This document shows, piece by piece, positions 1-8,207 of a stretch of 64,000 bases of DNA. The position numbers and the translations under genes are program-made. Position 1 is the stretch's first letter, and each line of letters begins with the position of its first letter. Origin of the DNA: JALHVH01 sp963773685 (GTDB lineage Bacteria; Acidobacteriota; Aminicenantia; Aminicenantales; Saccharicenantaceae). Under the pieces are notes generated by a model that saw nothing but the letters and a program-made list of their open reading frames with translations, made no database searches and was not told the origin of the DNA. The stretch covers positions 446,463-510,462 of the forward strand of contig CAVZBY010000005.1 in the NCBI GenBank assembly GCA_963773685.1, in the 5' to 3' direction.

Positions 1-747
1 TGTTGTCCGCCGAACATCGCGCGGTTCCTTCCATCGGTCCCCGGATACCTTTACGCCCAGACGGAGGATACGCTCTACGTCAATCTGTTCGCGGCGGGCA
101 CGGCGAAGGTCAACATCGGGGGGACGAAGGATGTCGAGGTCATCCAGAAAACCAATTACCCCTGGGAGGGGGCGGTCCGGATCGGGGTCAATCCCGCCTG
201 GTCCGCGACTTTCGTGCTGGCCGTTCGCATTCCCGGCTGGGCCCGGAACGAGGCGGTGAGCGGGGGGCTGTACAGGTTCCTCGATCCGAGCGAACAGCAG
301 GTCAAGATCTGGCTGAACAACAAACCCGTGACCCCGCCCATCGAAAAGGGCTATGCCCTGTTCAAGCGGACGTGGCGGAAAGGCGACGTCGTCACCCTCT
401 CGCTCCCGATGCCCGTCCGGCGCGTGGTCGCCGACGAGAGGGTCAGGGGCGACGCCGGGAAGGTCGCTCTCCAGCGGGGGCCGGTGGTCTACTGCGTGGA
501 GGCGACGGACAACGGCGCGGACGTCCTGGAGCTCGCGCTCCCCGACGACGCCAAGCTCCAGGCGTTCTTCCGGCCGGACTTCCTCGGCGGCGTCACGTTC
601 ATCCAGGGCCCGGGGGCGGTCGCGGGCAAGGGCGCGGACGGGAAGCCCGTCGCCGTGAAGCGCGAGCTTCTTGCCATCCCGTACTACGCCTGGGCCAACC
701 GCGGTGCCGGCGCCATGACCGTCTGGCTGAAAGAGGAGGAGCTTTGA
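1..747 (+). CDS. GH127 beta-L-arabinofuranosidase (DUF1680), C-terminal part
   Basis: This is the 3' end of a glycoside hydrolase family 127 gene whose start lies before the window; it is open in frame from the first base. The visible protein opens with CCPPNIAR. In characterised GH127 enzymes this CCPPN segment holds the cysteine nucleophile and zinc-ligand cysteines, so the active-site end of the barrel is just included. What follows (about 240 residues) is the family's beta-sandwich region, with RIPGWARNEAV and GPVVYCVEA as typical stretches. These enzymes release L-arabinofuranose from plant-type glycans. A purine-rich GAGGAGGAGC close to its end serves the next gene, 3 bases downstream, suggesting an operon. 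Confidence 0.85.
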   Translation, partial: CCPPNIARFLPSVPGYLYAQTEDTLYVNLFAAGTAKVNIGGTKDVEVIQKTNYPWEGAVRIGVNPAWSATFVLAVRIPGWARNEAVSGGLYRFLDPSEQQVKIWLNNKPVTPPIEKGYALFKRTWRKGDVVTLSLPMPVRRVVADERVRGDAGKVALQRGPVVYCVEATDNGADVLELALPDDAKLQAFFRPDFLGGVTFIQGPGAVAGKGADGKPVAVKRELLAIPYYAWANRGAGAMTVWLKEEEL

Positions 748-749
748 AC

Positions 750-1080
750 ATGGGCGGCGGATTCAAGTATCACCATATCGGCATCCCGACGGATGACGAA
801 CGTCAAAGGCATGGAGGCGATCCCGCATCTCAAGATCCATGCGACCAACCACGAATCCAATCCCTTCGGGATCCAATGGATGAGATACGATCAAGGGTGC
901 CCTATACCCGAGCTTGTCCGCAAGGTGGCGCACGTGGCCTTCGAGGTCGAAGACCTGCGGGAGGCCATCAAGGGCAGGAAGGTCATCATCGAGCCCAATT
1001 CCCCGTCGCCGGGAGTCCTGGTCGCGTTCATCGAGGTGGACGGGGCGCCCGTCGAGCTGCTGGAACATAGCAAGGTGTAG
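750..1080 (+). CDS. VOC (glyoxalase-fold) protein, one apparent frameshift
   Basis: The ATG at 750 follows a strong GAGGAGGAGC ribosome site. Translation starts MGGGFKYHHIGIPT, a typical N-terminus of small VOC proteins, then leaves frame at about 785-795. From about 800 the +1 frame continues as GMEAIPHLKIHATNHESN, ending with PHVAFEV-like (VAHVAFEVEDLREAI) and GAPVELLEH segments, the conserved C-terminal half of the same family. The gene is therefore about 109 residues with a one-base shift, either an assembly error or a young lesion. Members bind a metal in a paired beta-alpha-beta-beta-beta fold; the substrate is unknown. Its stop codon lies inside a dispersed repeat at 1076-1097. Confidence 0.7.
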
Positions 1081-2144
1081 CCGCAGGCTTCAGCCTGGCG
1101 CTTGGTGCCGGCATCCGAAGTTAAAGTCGGACCTGACCCCTCGTACCAGGACTTCAGGACCTGATGAAGGGCCGCCTCCGTCTTGATCGTGTAGAAGGCC
1201 GCGCGCGCCTTGGCCGGCTGAGGGTGCATCTTGGCGTAGCGGATGCCGAAGTTGTGGATGGTATGGATGGCGCGCTTCTGGTCGAGGAACTTCCGGGCCA
1301 GCTCGTAATGGCGCAGGATGATCTCGCGCTGGGCGGCGATATCCGGCTTGAAGGGTTCCCTCCCGGCGGCTAAGTCGCGCGCCTGCTGAAAGAACCAGGG
1401 GTTGCCGATCGCCCCCCGGGCGGCGCTGACTCCGTCGACCCCTGTCTCCGCGAGCATCCGCAGGGCGTCGGCCGCCGTGTGGACGTCGCCGGAGCCGATG
1501 ATCGTCCGGTCGGGGAACTCGCGTTTCGCCCGCGCCAGGAATTCCCAATCCGCCCGCCCCTTGTACTTCTGATCGACGCTCCGGGCATGAACGGTGACGG
1601 CGGCGGCCCCGGCTTCGAACGCGCCCCGGGCGATCTCCCGGAACTCGTCGCCGCTCGTGTCCGTTTCGAGGAACGACCGGCGGAGCTTGACCATGACCGG
1701 CCGGTCGGGGACGGCACGGACGACCGCACCGACGATCGCGACCGTTTCGCCGGGGCGGCTCATGAGGAACCCGCCGCGCTTCTTCGAGACCACCTTGCGG
1801 ACCGGACAGGCGAAGTTGAGGTCGATGGCGTCGAAGCCCATCTCCGCGAGCTTCGCGGCGGACTCGGCCATCACCTCGGGCTCGCTGCCCATGATCTGGC
1901 CCGCGACCGGGTGGTCGGCCTCGTCTATCCGGGTCATCCGCCGGCGGACCCTCTTCTCGATCATGACCTGGCGGTCGAGCAGGGCTTCGGTCGTGCAGAA
2001 GGGCGCCCCGAGCGAGCGGCAGAGGAGCCGGAAGGGGAGATCGCTGTACCCGGCCAGGGCCGCGAGGACGACCGGGAAATCGATCTCGAGGGACCCGATG
2101 TGAAGCGGCTTGAGCGGCGTTTTCATCCCCGCCAGTATAGCCAA
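891..2144 (-). CDS. tRNA-dihydrouridine synthase family protein
   Basis: A flavin-dependent dihydrouridine synthase that reduces uridines in the tRNA D-loop. The FMN-barrel signatures are clear: ALAGYSDLPFRLL near the start, NFACPVRKV holding the catalytic cysteine, KLRRS, VTVHARS, GSGDVHTA and ARGAIGNPWFF. The first ATG gives MAILAG; the second, MKTPLKPLHIG at 2126, is equally plausible. Recognisable protein ends near position 1150 (SWYEGSG). The remaining roughly 85 codons are translation of an intergenic repeat and of the antisense of the VOC gene, so the original stop seems to have been lost or overwritten. The true end is probably around 1090-1150. The particular Dus subfamily cannot be told from inspection. 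Confidence 0.85.
   Translation of the reverse strand: MAILAGMKTPLKPLHIGSLEIDFPVVLAALAGYSDLPFRLLCRSLGAPFCTTEALLDRQVMIEKRVRRRMTRIDEADHPVAGQIMGSEPEVMAESAAKLAEMGFDAIDLNFACPVRKVVSKKRGGFLMSRPGETVAIVGAVVRAVPDRPVMVKLRRSFLETDTSGDEFREIARGAFEAGAAAVTVHARSVDQKYKGRADWEFLARAKREFPDRTIIGSGDVHTAADALRMLAETGVDGVSAARGAIGNPWFFQQARDLAAGREPFKPDIAAQREIILRHYELARKFLDQKRAIHTIHNFGIRYAKMHPQPAKARAAFYTIKTEAALHQVLKSWYEGSGPTLTSDAGTKRQAEACGYTLLCSSSSTGAPSTSMNATRTPGDGELGSMMTFLPLMASRRSSTSKATCATLRTSSGIGHP
1076..1140. repeat. Intergenic composite repeat
   Basis: Two repeat-like motifs are joined here. Bases 1076-1097 (GTAGCCGCAGGCTTCAGCCTG read on +) form a short palindrome that recurs in the other orientation at 63535-63556 and 63576-63600 with the same GCGGCTACA edge. 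Bases 1117-1140 read on the minus strand as GGGGTCAGGTCCGACTTTAA, a style of sequence often seen at the edges of REP-like elements; I found no second copy in this window. The stop of the VOC gene and the lost stop of the dus gene both fall here. Confidence 0.5.
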
Positions 2145-2149
2145 ACGGG

Positions 2150-2169
2150 GGACACAATACCAATTTCCG
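2150..2169. repeat. Dispersed intergenic repeat, copy 1
   Basis: GGACACAATACCAATTTCCG just upstream of dus. A near-identical string, GGACACAATAGCAATTTCGT, lies at 10818-10837, also between genes. The two copies differ at three positions. Function unknown. Confidence 0.45.
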
Positions 2170-2237
2170 AATTTCCCCTTTTCCCCTGGGAATCAGCTCG
2201 TAATCGATAATCAGGAGACAGGTATCGTGTCTCCGTT

Positions 2238-2933
2238 TCAGGCGTAGGGCCGATCGTGGATCCGCTTGCCGACGCCGTTCTTGCGGGCCAGGCTCTTCAG
2301 GCCGAAATTGGCGAATAACAGATAGATCCACATCGCCATCATGGGCTTCCCGGCGAGGGCCGTCGCGGATTCCGGGATGAGCCCGCCTGCCGCGAGCGAA
2401 AGCGGCCGCGGCCTTGAGCGCCTTGACCACGTTCTTGACCATCCCGCCCGCTTTTTCCAGCGCGTTCCCGCCGACCGCTCCTCCCATGCCCATCGACAGC
2501 TCTCCGGCCCAGACGAATCCCGCTTCCGTGGCGAATCGCCTCATGATATCCACGGCCGCCTGGTTCTGGAACGTCTCGGGAAAACCGCAATGGACGATGA
2601 CGGCCAGTCTCCCCGCGTGAGGCTCCGCCCCCGGAGCGGCGACGGCCTTGAGCCTTCCTATGCTCGGCGATGAGCTCCAGCACCTGGATGAGCGGAGCCG
2701 GAAGCTGGTCTATATAGAGAGGGAAGGAGACGATGACGAGATCGGCGGCGTCCACGGCCGCGAGCATATCGTCCCGGCTTTCCGGCGTCCGGAGGGCGGC
2801 CGATACGACCATCTCCTCTGCTTCCATGCCGGCGGCCTCGAGCTTGCGCAAGAGGTAGTTGCCGATGGCCCAGGATGCGCTGGCTTTCCCTTTCGGGCTT
2901 CCGATAAGAAGACAGGGCTTTCTGCGCGCTCAT
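2238..2933 (-). pseudogene. Flavodoxin-fold NAD(P)H/FMN oxidoreductase, three frameshifts
   Basis: The start codon at 2933 overlaps the stop of the upstream flavodoxin gene (ATGA), so the two are co-translated. Read across frames the protein is continuous: MSAQK, then LLIGSPKGKASASWAIGNYL (FMN phosphate-binding loop region), LVIVSFPLYIDQLPAPLIQ, CGFPETFQNQAAVDIMRRFA, GGNALEKAGGMVKNV and a terminal AMWIYLLFANFGLKSLARKN. Shifts occur near 2916, 2660 and 2390, each equivalent to one extra base. About 230 residues in all. It is either a decaying duplicate of its neighbour or a gene hit by several consensus errors. It would reduce flavin or a flavin-dependent substrate. Confidence 0.65.
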
Positions 2934-3511
2934 ATCGCCTCCTCGGCCGCCGTCAGCAGCTCTTCGACCATGCCGGCCATCCCGGCGCCGTCCGCGCCCT
3001 CGTAGAGAACGCGGGATTCCGTCCGAACGGAATGCAGGTTGATGCCGTTCCTCCGGACCAGGTTATGGAAGATCCTCTCGGACTCCGCTTCGGCCGACGG
3101 GAGCGTCCCGAAGGCCAGGAAGCTTCGCCGCTTTTCGTAGCGTTGGGGGTGATGGATCTCGCCCTGGACCTTGATGAAAAGGGGAAGAGCGATGGAGATC
3201 GAGCGGTCGAGCGCCTTCTTGAGCGTCGGGCCGTAGCCCCCGAAGACGATGGGCGTGATCCAGACCAGGATATCGCTCGCGGCCATCGCCCTGAGGATGG
3301 GCTCTTCGTCGTCCTTGATGGCGCACGTCCCGGGATGCTTGACCCAGCAGGCGAAACAGCCCCGGCAGGGCTTGATGTCCAGGCCGGCGAGGTCGAAGCG
3401 CGAGACCGCGAAGCCTTTGGCCCGGGCCCGGCGCTCCGTCTCGTCCGCGATGCCGCGGCTCGTTGCGCCCCGTCCGTTCGACGGGCCGCCGTTGAGTATG
3501 ACGATGTTCAT
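2930..3511 (-). CDS. NADPH-dependent FMN reductase / iron-sulfur flavoprotein-like
   Basis: A flavodoxin-like oxidoreductase of about 193 residues starting MNIVILNGGPSNGRG, which is the FMN phosphate loop. The motif PCRGCFACWVKHPGTC is the cysteine cluster (CxxCxxC...C) seen in iron-sulfur flavoproteins and related reductases; ITPIVFGGYGPTLKKALDR is the second flavin-binding segment. The ATG at 3511 overlaps the stop of the TetR gene (ATGA), and its own stop overlaps the next gene in the same way, so the three form a tight operon. Likely role: repressor-controlled reduction of a xenobiotic, quinone or metal. Confidence 0.8.
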   Translation of the reverse strand: MNIVILNGGPSNGRGATSRGIADETERRARAKGFAVSRFDLAGLDIKPCRGCFACWVKHPGTCAIKDDEEPILRAMAASDILVWITPIVFGGYGPTLKKALDRSISIALPLFIKVQGEIHHPQRYEKRRSFLAFGTLPSAEAESERIFHNLVRRNGINLHSVRTESRVLYEGADGAGMAGMVEELLTAAEEAI

Positions 3512-4167
3512 TGGGACTCCTTGTCGCCCTTTTCGGGCAGGACGATATTCTTTTCCATGAGGATCCGCGCCCACTCGCGTTCGCTGTCGGGGCTCTCGTC
3601 GTCGGCGAGGCCGGAGAACTCGCCGAAGATCATCATGTTCCCGGCGTTCCTGAGCAGGCGGATGATGTTCTCCGTCGAGGGATCCTCCTGGTGCCCGTAG
3701 ACGATCAACGCGGCCAGGCCGAAGGTATAGGTGCCGAGATAGTGGAGCAGTCGCTCGAGCGATGGGTCGGGGAGGAGGCGAAGCGCCGGGTCGTCCTTCA
3801 TCCGTTCGAGGAAGGATGCGTTGACCTTGGCGACGATCTCGGGATGGTTGTGCCGCGTATGGAAGAGGGCCCTGAAGAGGTGCCCCTCCTCCCGGGCGAA
3901 CACGACCACCCCCACGCCGATATTGAGGAAGGCGTTGTCGGTGTATGGGACCGAGGTCCTCTCATGCAGGCGGCGACGGGCTTCCTCGAGGACCTCGCGT
4001 TCGAGGGCCTCCATGGAGCCGAACGTGCTGTAGACCGGGGCCACCGAGGACTTGAGCCGCTCGGCGACCGCACGGGCCGTCAGGCTTTTCCAGCCCTTTT
4101 CCCTGACGAGCTCGACCGCCGCGGCCAGGACCGTTTCTCTGTCGAAGCTCATTTCTCTCGGGGTCAT
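3508..4167 (-). CDS. TetR/AcrR family transcriptional regulator
   Basis: A 219-residue one-component repressor. The N-terminal helix-turn-helix reads DRETVLAAAVELVREKGW, then LTARAVAERLKSSVAPVYST, which is the TetR DNA-binding signature. The C-terminal ligand domain (about residues 60-219) is not assignable to a ligand class. The gene leads an operon with two flavodoxin-fold reductases. The AT-rich upstream region carries an imperfect palindrome at 4199-4225, a plausible autoregulatory operator. Confidence 0.85.
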   Translation of the reverse strand: MTPREMSFDRETVLAAAVELVREKGWKSLTARAVAERLKSSVAPVYSTFGSMEALEREVLEEARRRLHERTSVPYTDNAFLNIGVGVVVFAREEGHLFRALFHTRHNHPEIVAKVNASFLERMKDDPALRLLPDPSLERLLHYLGTYTFGLAALIVYGHQEDPSTENIIRLLRNAGNMMIFGEFSGLADDESPDSEREWARILMEKNIVLPEKGDKESQ

Positions 4168-4198
4168 TTAAGGTGTCCTTTGTGTTACATTTGTTATC

Positions 4199-4225
4199 TA
4201 ACGATAGTAATATAACGTATTGTTA
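4199..4225. promoter_or_regulatory. Candidate TetR operator
   Basis: TAACGATA (4199-4206) and TATTGTTA (4218-4225) are inverted half-sites matching at 7 of 8 bases with an 11-base spacer, 32 bases upstream of the TetR start codon in a stretch much richer in A and T than its surroundings. The size and position fit a TetR-family operator; no binding data. Confidence 0.45.
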
Positions 4226-4400
4226 TTTAGTTTGTCAAGCGATTTTTTTCGGACAAGTTCTCACCTCCTGATCGGGAATCCGGGGGGCGCTCAATTCTAA
4301 TGGCTTAAGAATGAATTAGTTAATTGATTTGTCCGCGTTCTTCGCAGAGAATAGGTATCGGGGGGAAATCGATATGTGCCGTGGACGCCATAAGGGGACA

Positions 4401-4922
4401 ATGGGGAAGGCACTGTCTTTGTTGCTGGTCATTTCATTATCGGGATCTTCGCACAATCTCGTTGCCGGGGAGAAACAAGGGGCTATGCTTTCGGTGCAGA
4501 AGAAGGATGGCCATCAAGAAAACGGCGAATTGATAGCTGTAAAACCCAGCTCTTTGCTGCTCCTGGATTCGGCCTCGGGAGCGGACATCTCCATTGAAGC
4601 TTCGGACATCAGCACCATCAGAATCATCAAGAAGTCAAAAGCTTGGGCTGGCCTCGGATGGGGCGCGCTGGCAGGGGCAGCGCTGGGCGCCATCCTGGGG
4701 CTTGCCTCCTATCAAGGTTGGGATGTATGGTTTGATTCAGGGGAGGAGAAAGCATTTTTCGTAGGCGCCTTTTTCTCAATTCCTGCAGGGTTGCTTGGAT
4801 TGGTAATAGGTGTAACCAAAGGAGCCGATAAGAAGATCAAGCTCGAGGGGAAGAGCGATCTTGAGATTCGATCCGCTTTGGAGGAACTGAGACGCCAAGC
4901 GCGATTCCCCGACTTTAAGTGA
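4401..4922 (+). CDS. Exported protein with glycine-zipper membrane segments, unknown function
   Basis: I choose the ATG at 4401 because AAGGGG lies 3 bases upstream and the product then starts with a signal-like MGKALSLLLVISLSGSSHN. Upstream in-frame ATGs at 4329 and 4374 would add a charged leader. The mature protein has a small beta-rich part (SVQKKDGHQENGELIAVK, then SLLLLDSASG) resembling short RNA/Sm-like or lipocalin-style strands, followed by two glycine-rich hydrophobic stretches (GWGALAGAALGAILGLAS and IPAGLLGLVIGVTKG) like glycine zippers of envelope proteins. It is less GC-rich than its neighbours. No function can be assigned. Confidence 0.65.
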   Translation: MGKALSLLLVISLSGSSHNLVAGEKQGAMLSVQKKDGHQENGELIAVKPSSLLLLDSASGADISIEASDISTIRIIKKSKAWAGLGWGALAGAALGAILGLASYQGWDVWFDSGEEKAFFVGAFFSIPAGLLGLVIGVTKGADKKIKLEGKSDLEIRSALEELRRQARFPDFK

Positions 4923-5041
4923 CCGCATTCTTTTCATACGACGGCTTCGCTTTCGTGCGTCCTGCGGGAACGGGGATCTCCGCCGGGCCGACTCCCCCCT
5001 TCCTCCAGAGCGGCCGATGCCGGTTCGGAGGGGAGAAATTG

Positions 5042-5112
5042 CCCCCTTCGGAAAAGGGAGGGTCGGGGAGAGATACCCCCCTTTAGAAAAGGGGGGGTAG
5101 GGGGGATTTAGG
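5042..5112. repeat. C/G-run palindromic intergenic repeats
   Basis: Two hairpin-forming units, CCCCCTTCGGAAAAGGGAGG (5042-5061) and CCCCCCTTTAGAAAAGGGGGG (5076-5096), followed by TAGGGGGGATTTAGG. The same unit recurs, doubled and inverted, at 63445-63525. The stems are strong but there is no downstream T-run, so I call this a repeat and not a terminator. Confidence 0.6.
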
Positions 5113-5161
5113 ACCCCCTGAAATTGCAATTTCCAGGGGCCTGTGCTATTTCTAATCCCTT

Positions 5162-6941
5162 ATGACCACACCTGTCGAACGATGGGTCGAAGAACAAGCC
5201 CGGCTGTTCGAGCCGGATCGCGTCTATTGGTGCGACGGCTCGGAAGGCGAGGCGCGCCGGCTCATCGAGATGGGGATGAGCGAGGAGCATATCGGGAAGA
5301 ACGATATCTTCCGCGAGCTCAACCAGAGCGTCTGGCCCAAGTCCTACCTCCATCGCTCCCACCCGACCGACGTCGCCCGGACCGAACAGCTGACCTTCGT
5401 CTGCCCGTCCGAAAAGGACGCGGCCGGCCCCAACAACAACTGGAAGTCCCCCAAGGAAGCCAAGGAGCTGATGACGAAGCTTTCCCGGGGGGCCATGCGC
5501 GGCAAGACGATGTACGTCCTGCCCTACATGATGGGCCACCCGGATTCGCCCTACGCCCGGGCCTGCGTCCAGGTCACGGACGTCTCCTACGTCGCCGTCA
5601 GCATGCGCGTCATGACCCGGATGGGCACGCCACGTCCTCGACAAGATCGGAAGCCGCGAGACCTTCGTCAAGGGCATCCACTCCGTCGGCGACTTCGATC
5701 CCGCGAAGCGCTACATCATGCACTTCCCCGAGGAAGGCCTCGTCTGGAGCATCGGCTCCGGCTACGGCGGGAACGCCCTGCTCGGCAAGAAGTGCTTCGC
5801 CCTCCGCATCGCCTCCTACCTCGGACTGAAGCAGGGCTGGCTCGCCGAGCACATGGTCATCATGGGCATCGAGGACATCCACGGCAAGGTGACCTACATC
5901 ACCGCGGCCATGCCCTCGGCCTGCGGCAAGACGAACCTGGCCATGCTCGAATCCGCCCTTCCCGAGTACAAGATCACGACGCTCGGCGACGACATCGCCT
6001 GGCTCAACATCGGCCCCGACGGCCGGCTCTACGCCATCAACGCCGAGGCCGGGTTCTTCGGGGTCGCCCCCGGGACCTCGATGAAGTCCAACCCGAACAT
6101 GGTCCGGACGCTCAAGGCCTCGAACTACTATCCGACGCTCTTCACCAACGTCGCCCTCGACACGGACACGAACAACCCCTGGTGGGAAGGCCTCGACGGC
6201 CCCGTCCCGGAGCACCTTCTCGACTGGCAGGGCAATCCCTGGAACCCGTCGCTCGGGACCAAGGCCGCCCAGCCGAATTCCCGGTTCACGGTGTCGCTCT
6301 ACAATTGCCCGACGCTCTCCAAGGAGTTCGACAATCCCCAGGGCGTGCCCATCTCGGCCATCATCCTGGGCGGGCGCCGCTCCCAGCTCATCCCGCTCGT
6401 GACCGAGGCCTTCGACTGGGACCACGGCGTCTTCTTCGGGGCCCGGATGGGCTCGGAGACGACGGCCGCGGCCGCCGGCAAGGTCGGCGTCCTGCGCCGC
6501 GATCCGTTCGCCATGTGGCCTTTCTGCGGCTACAACATGGGCGATTACTTCCGCCACTGGATCAACATGGGCAAGCTCATCAGCCGGCCCCCGAAGATCT
6601 ATTCGATGAACGCCTTCCGCGTCGACGAGAACGGGAAGTTCATGTGGCCGGGGTTCGGCGACAACATCCGGGTCATCAAGTGGATCCTCGACCGCGTCGC
6701 CGGCAAGGTCGGCGCCAAACAGACGCCCATCGGGCTCGTCCCGAAGGTCGAGGACATCGAGACCTACGGCCTGGACGTCCCGCCCGAGAACATGAAGAAG
6801 CTCTTCGAGTTCAAGCCGGAGGAATGGGGCGACGAGGTCGCGGACATCAAGACGTTCCTCGACAAGTTCGGCCGCCACATCCCCTACGAGATCCGCCGCC
6901 AGTACGAGGACCTCGCTTCGGCCATCCGCCGGGCCGGCTAG
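5162..6941 (+). CDS. pckG: Phosphoenolpyruvate carboxykinase (GTP), one apparent frameshift
   Basis: GTP-dependent PEPCK converts oxaloacetate to phosphoenolpyruvate and CO2 in gluconeogenesis, or the reverse in some anaerobes. The full family length (about 593 residues) is present. N-terminal part 5162-5630 includes YVLPYMMGHPDSPYARACVQ and VSYVAVSMRVMTRMGT. After a one-base insertion at about 5631 (GCACGCCACGTC for GCACGCACGTC) the next frame continues HVLDKIGSRETFVKGIHSVG. The nucleotide/metal loop is MPSACGKTNLAM; FEFKPEEWGDE and the PF(A)MWPFCGYNMGDY segment are also present. The frame change is within a highly conserved stretch with no other damage, which argues for a consensus error and a working enzyme. 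Confidence 0.9.
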
Positions 6942-6970
6942 GGACGCAACGGCATGGTCGGGGAGGAGCC

Positions 6971-8207
6971 GTGAATTCCCGGGAGCGGGTCCTGGCGGCT
7001 ATGGATCACCGGGAGCCGGATCGTAGTCCCGGTCGACTTCGGCGGACACCGGTCGTCGGGGATCGCCGCCATCGCTTACGCGCGGCTTCGCAAACACCTC
7101 GGATTGGAAGAGAAGCCGGTCCGCGTTTACGACATGGTCCAGCAGCTCGCCATCATCGACGAGGACGTCCTAGCCCGATTCGGCGCGGATACGATCGAAC
7201 TCGGTCGCGCCTTCGCCTGCGACGAGGCGGATTGGGCCGATTGGGTATTGCCCGACGGAACGCCCTGCAAGGTACCCGGCATGGTCCATCCCCGAGCGGC
7301 TGGAAGGGCGATGGGTGTTGCGCTCGAAGAGCGGCCGGATCATTGCCCACATGCCCGACGGCGCGCTCTTCTTCGAACAGGCCTACTTTCCTTACGCGGA
7401 TGATAGGGAGGATGTCCGGTCCATCCCGGCCGCCTTCGAAGAGTCGATGTGGCATGCGGTCGCGCCTCCTCCCGGCCCACTCATCGCAGGCCCGGAGGGC
7501 CCCCGCATCCATGCCGAGGGCGCGCGGCGGCTTCGGGCGTCGACGGACAAGGCCATCCTGGCTCTCTTCGGCGGGAATTTGTACGAAACCGGCCAGATGC
7601 TTTTCCGCAACGACAACTTCCTGATGATGCTCGCGGCCGAGCCCTCGAGGGCGCACGCGTTCCTCGACGCGCTGGTGGAGGTGCATCTGGCGAACCTCGA
7701 GCGGTACCTGGCCGAGGTCGGCCCTTATATCGACATCATCGTGTTCGGCGACGACCTGGGAATGCAGACGGGCCCCCAGATCTCGCCGCGCGCCTACCGG
7801 GAGTTCTTCAAACCGCGCCATGGATGATGTGGCGGCGGGCCAAACAGCTCGCCGGCGTCAAGGTGATGCTGCATTGCTGCGGCGGCGTGCGCGAGCTCCT
7901 CCCGGATCTCATCGACGCGGGCCTCGACGCCATCAATCCCGTCCAGATCTCGTGCCGCGGCATGGAAGCGGCCGCGCTCAAGAGGGATTTCGGCCGCGAC
8001 CTGGTCTTCTGGGGGGGCGGCGCGGACACGCAATCCGTTCTCCCGTACGGGACGCCCGCGGAAGTCGCGGACCATGTGCGCCGTCAGGTCGAGGTCTGGC
8101 GACCCGGAGGCGGTTTCGTCTTCCAACAGGTCCACAACATCATGGCCGACGTGCCCGCCGCGAACATCGCGGCCATGTTCGATGCCCTGAGAGAGTGCAA
8201 CGCATGA
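6971..8207 (+). pseudogene. Uroporphyrinogen decarboxylase-fold (MtaA/CmuA-like) protein, three frameshifts
   Basis: The GTG at 6971 follows GGGAGGAG. The protein opens NSRERVLAAMDHREPDR, typical of MtaA-like methylcobalamin:CoM-type or glycoside-linked UroD-fold proteins, and then continues in three further frames: VVPVDFGGHRSSGIAAIAYA (after about 7023), AFFEQAYF-like (ALFFEQAYFPYADD, after about 7285) and MMWRRAKQLAGVKVMLHCCG (after about 7815). The HCCGGV and DAINPVQISCRGM segments are family hallmarks; PYGTPAEVADHVRRQVE is the usual C-terminal region. Its stop overlaps the start of the sugar porter (ATGA). Related genes often stand beside carbohydrate-use genes, not haem genes. Three shifts leave it uncertain whether the gene is alive. 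Confidence 0.7.

Noticed and set aside
5076..5112. Rho-independent terminator before PEP carboxykinase
   Set aside because: The stem is strong but is followed by G-rich sequence and not by a T-run, and the same unit occurs elsewhere as a repeat.
5610..6878. A long minus-strand frame opposite PEP carboxykinase
   Set aside because: It is antisense to a highly conserved enzyme and shows no signal, fold or ribosome site.
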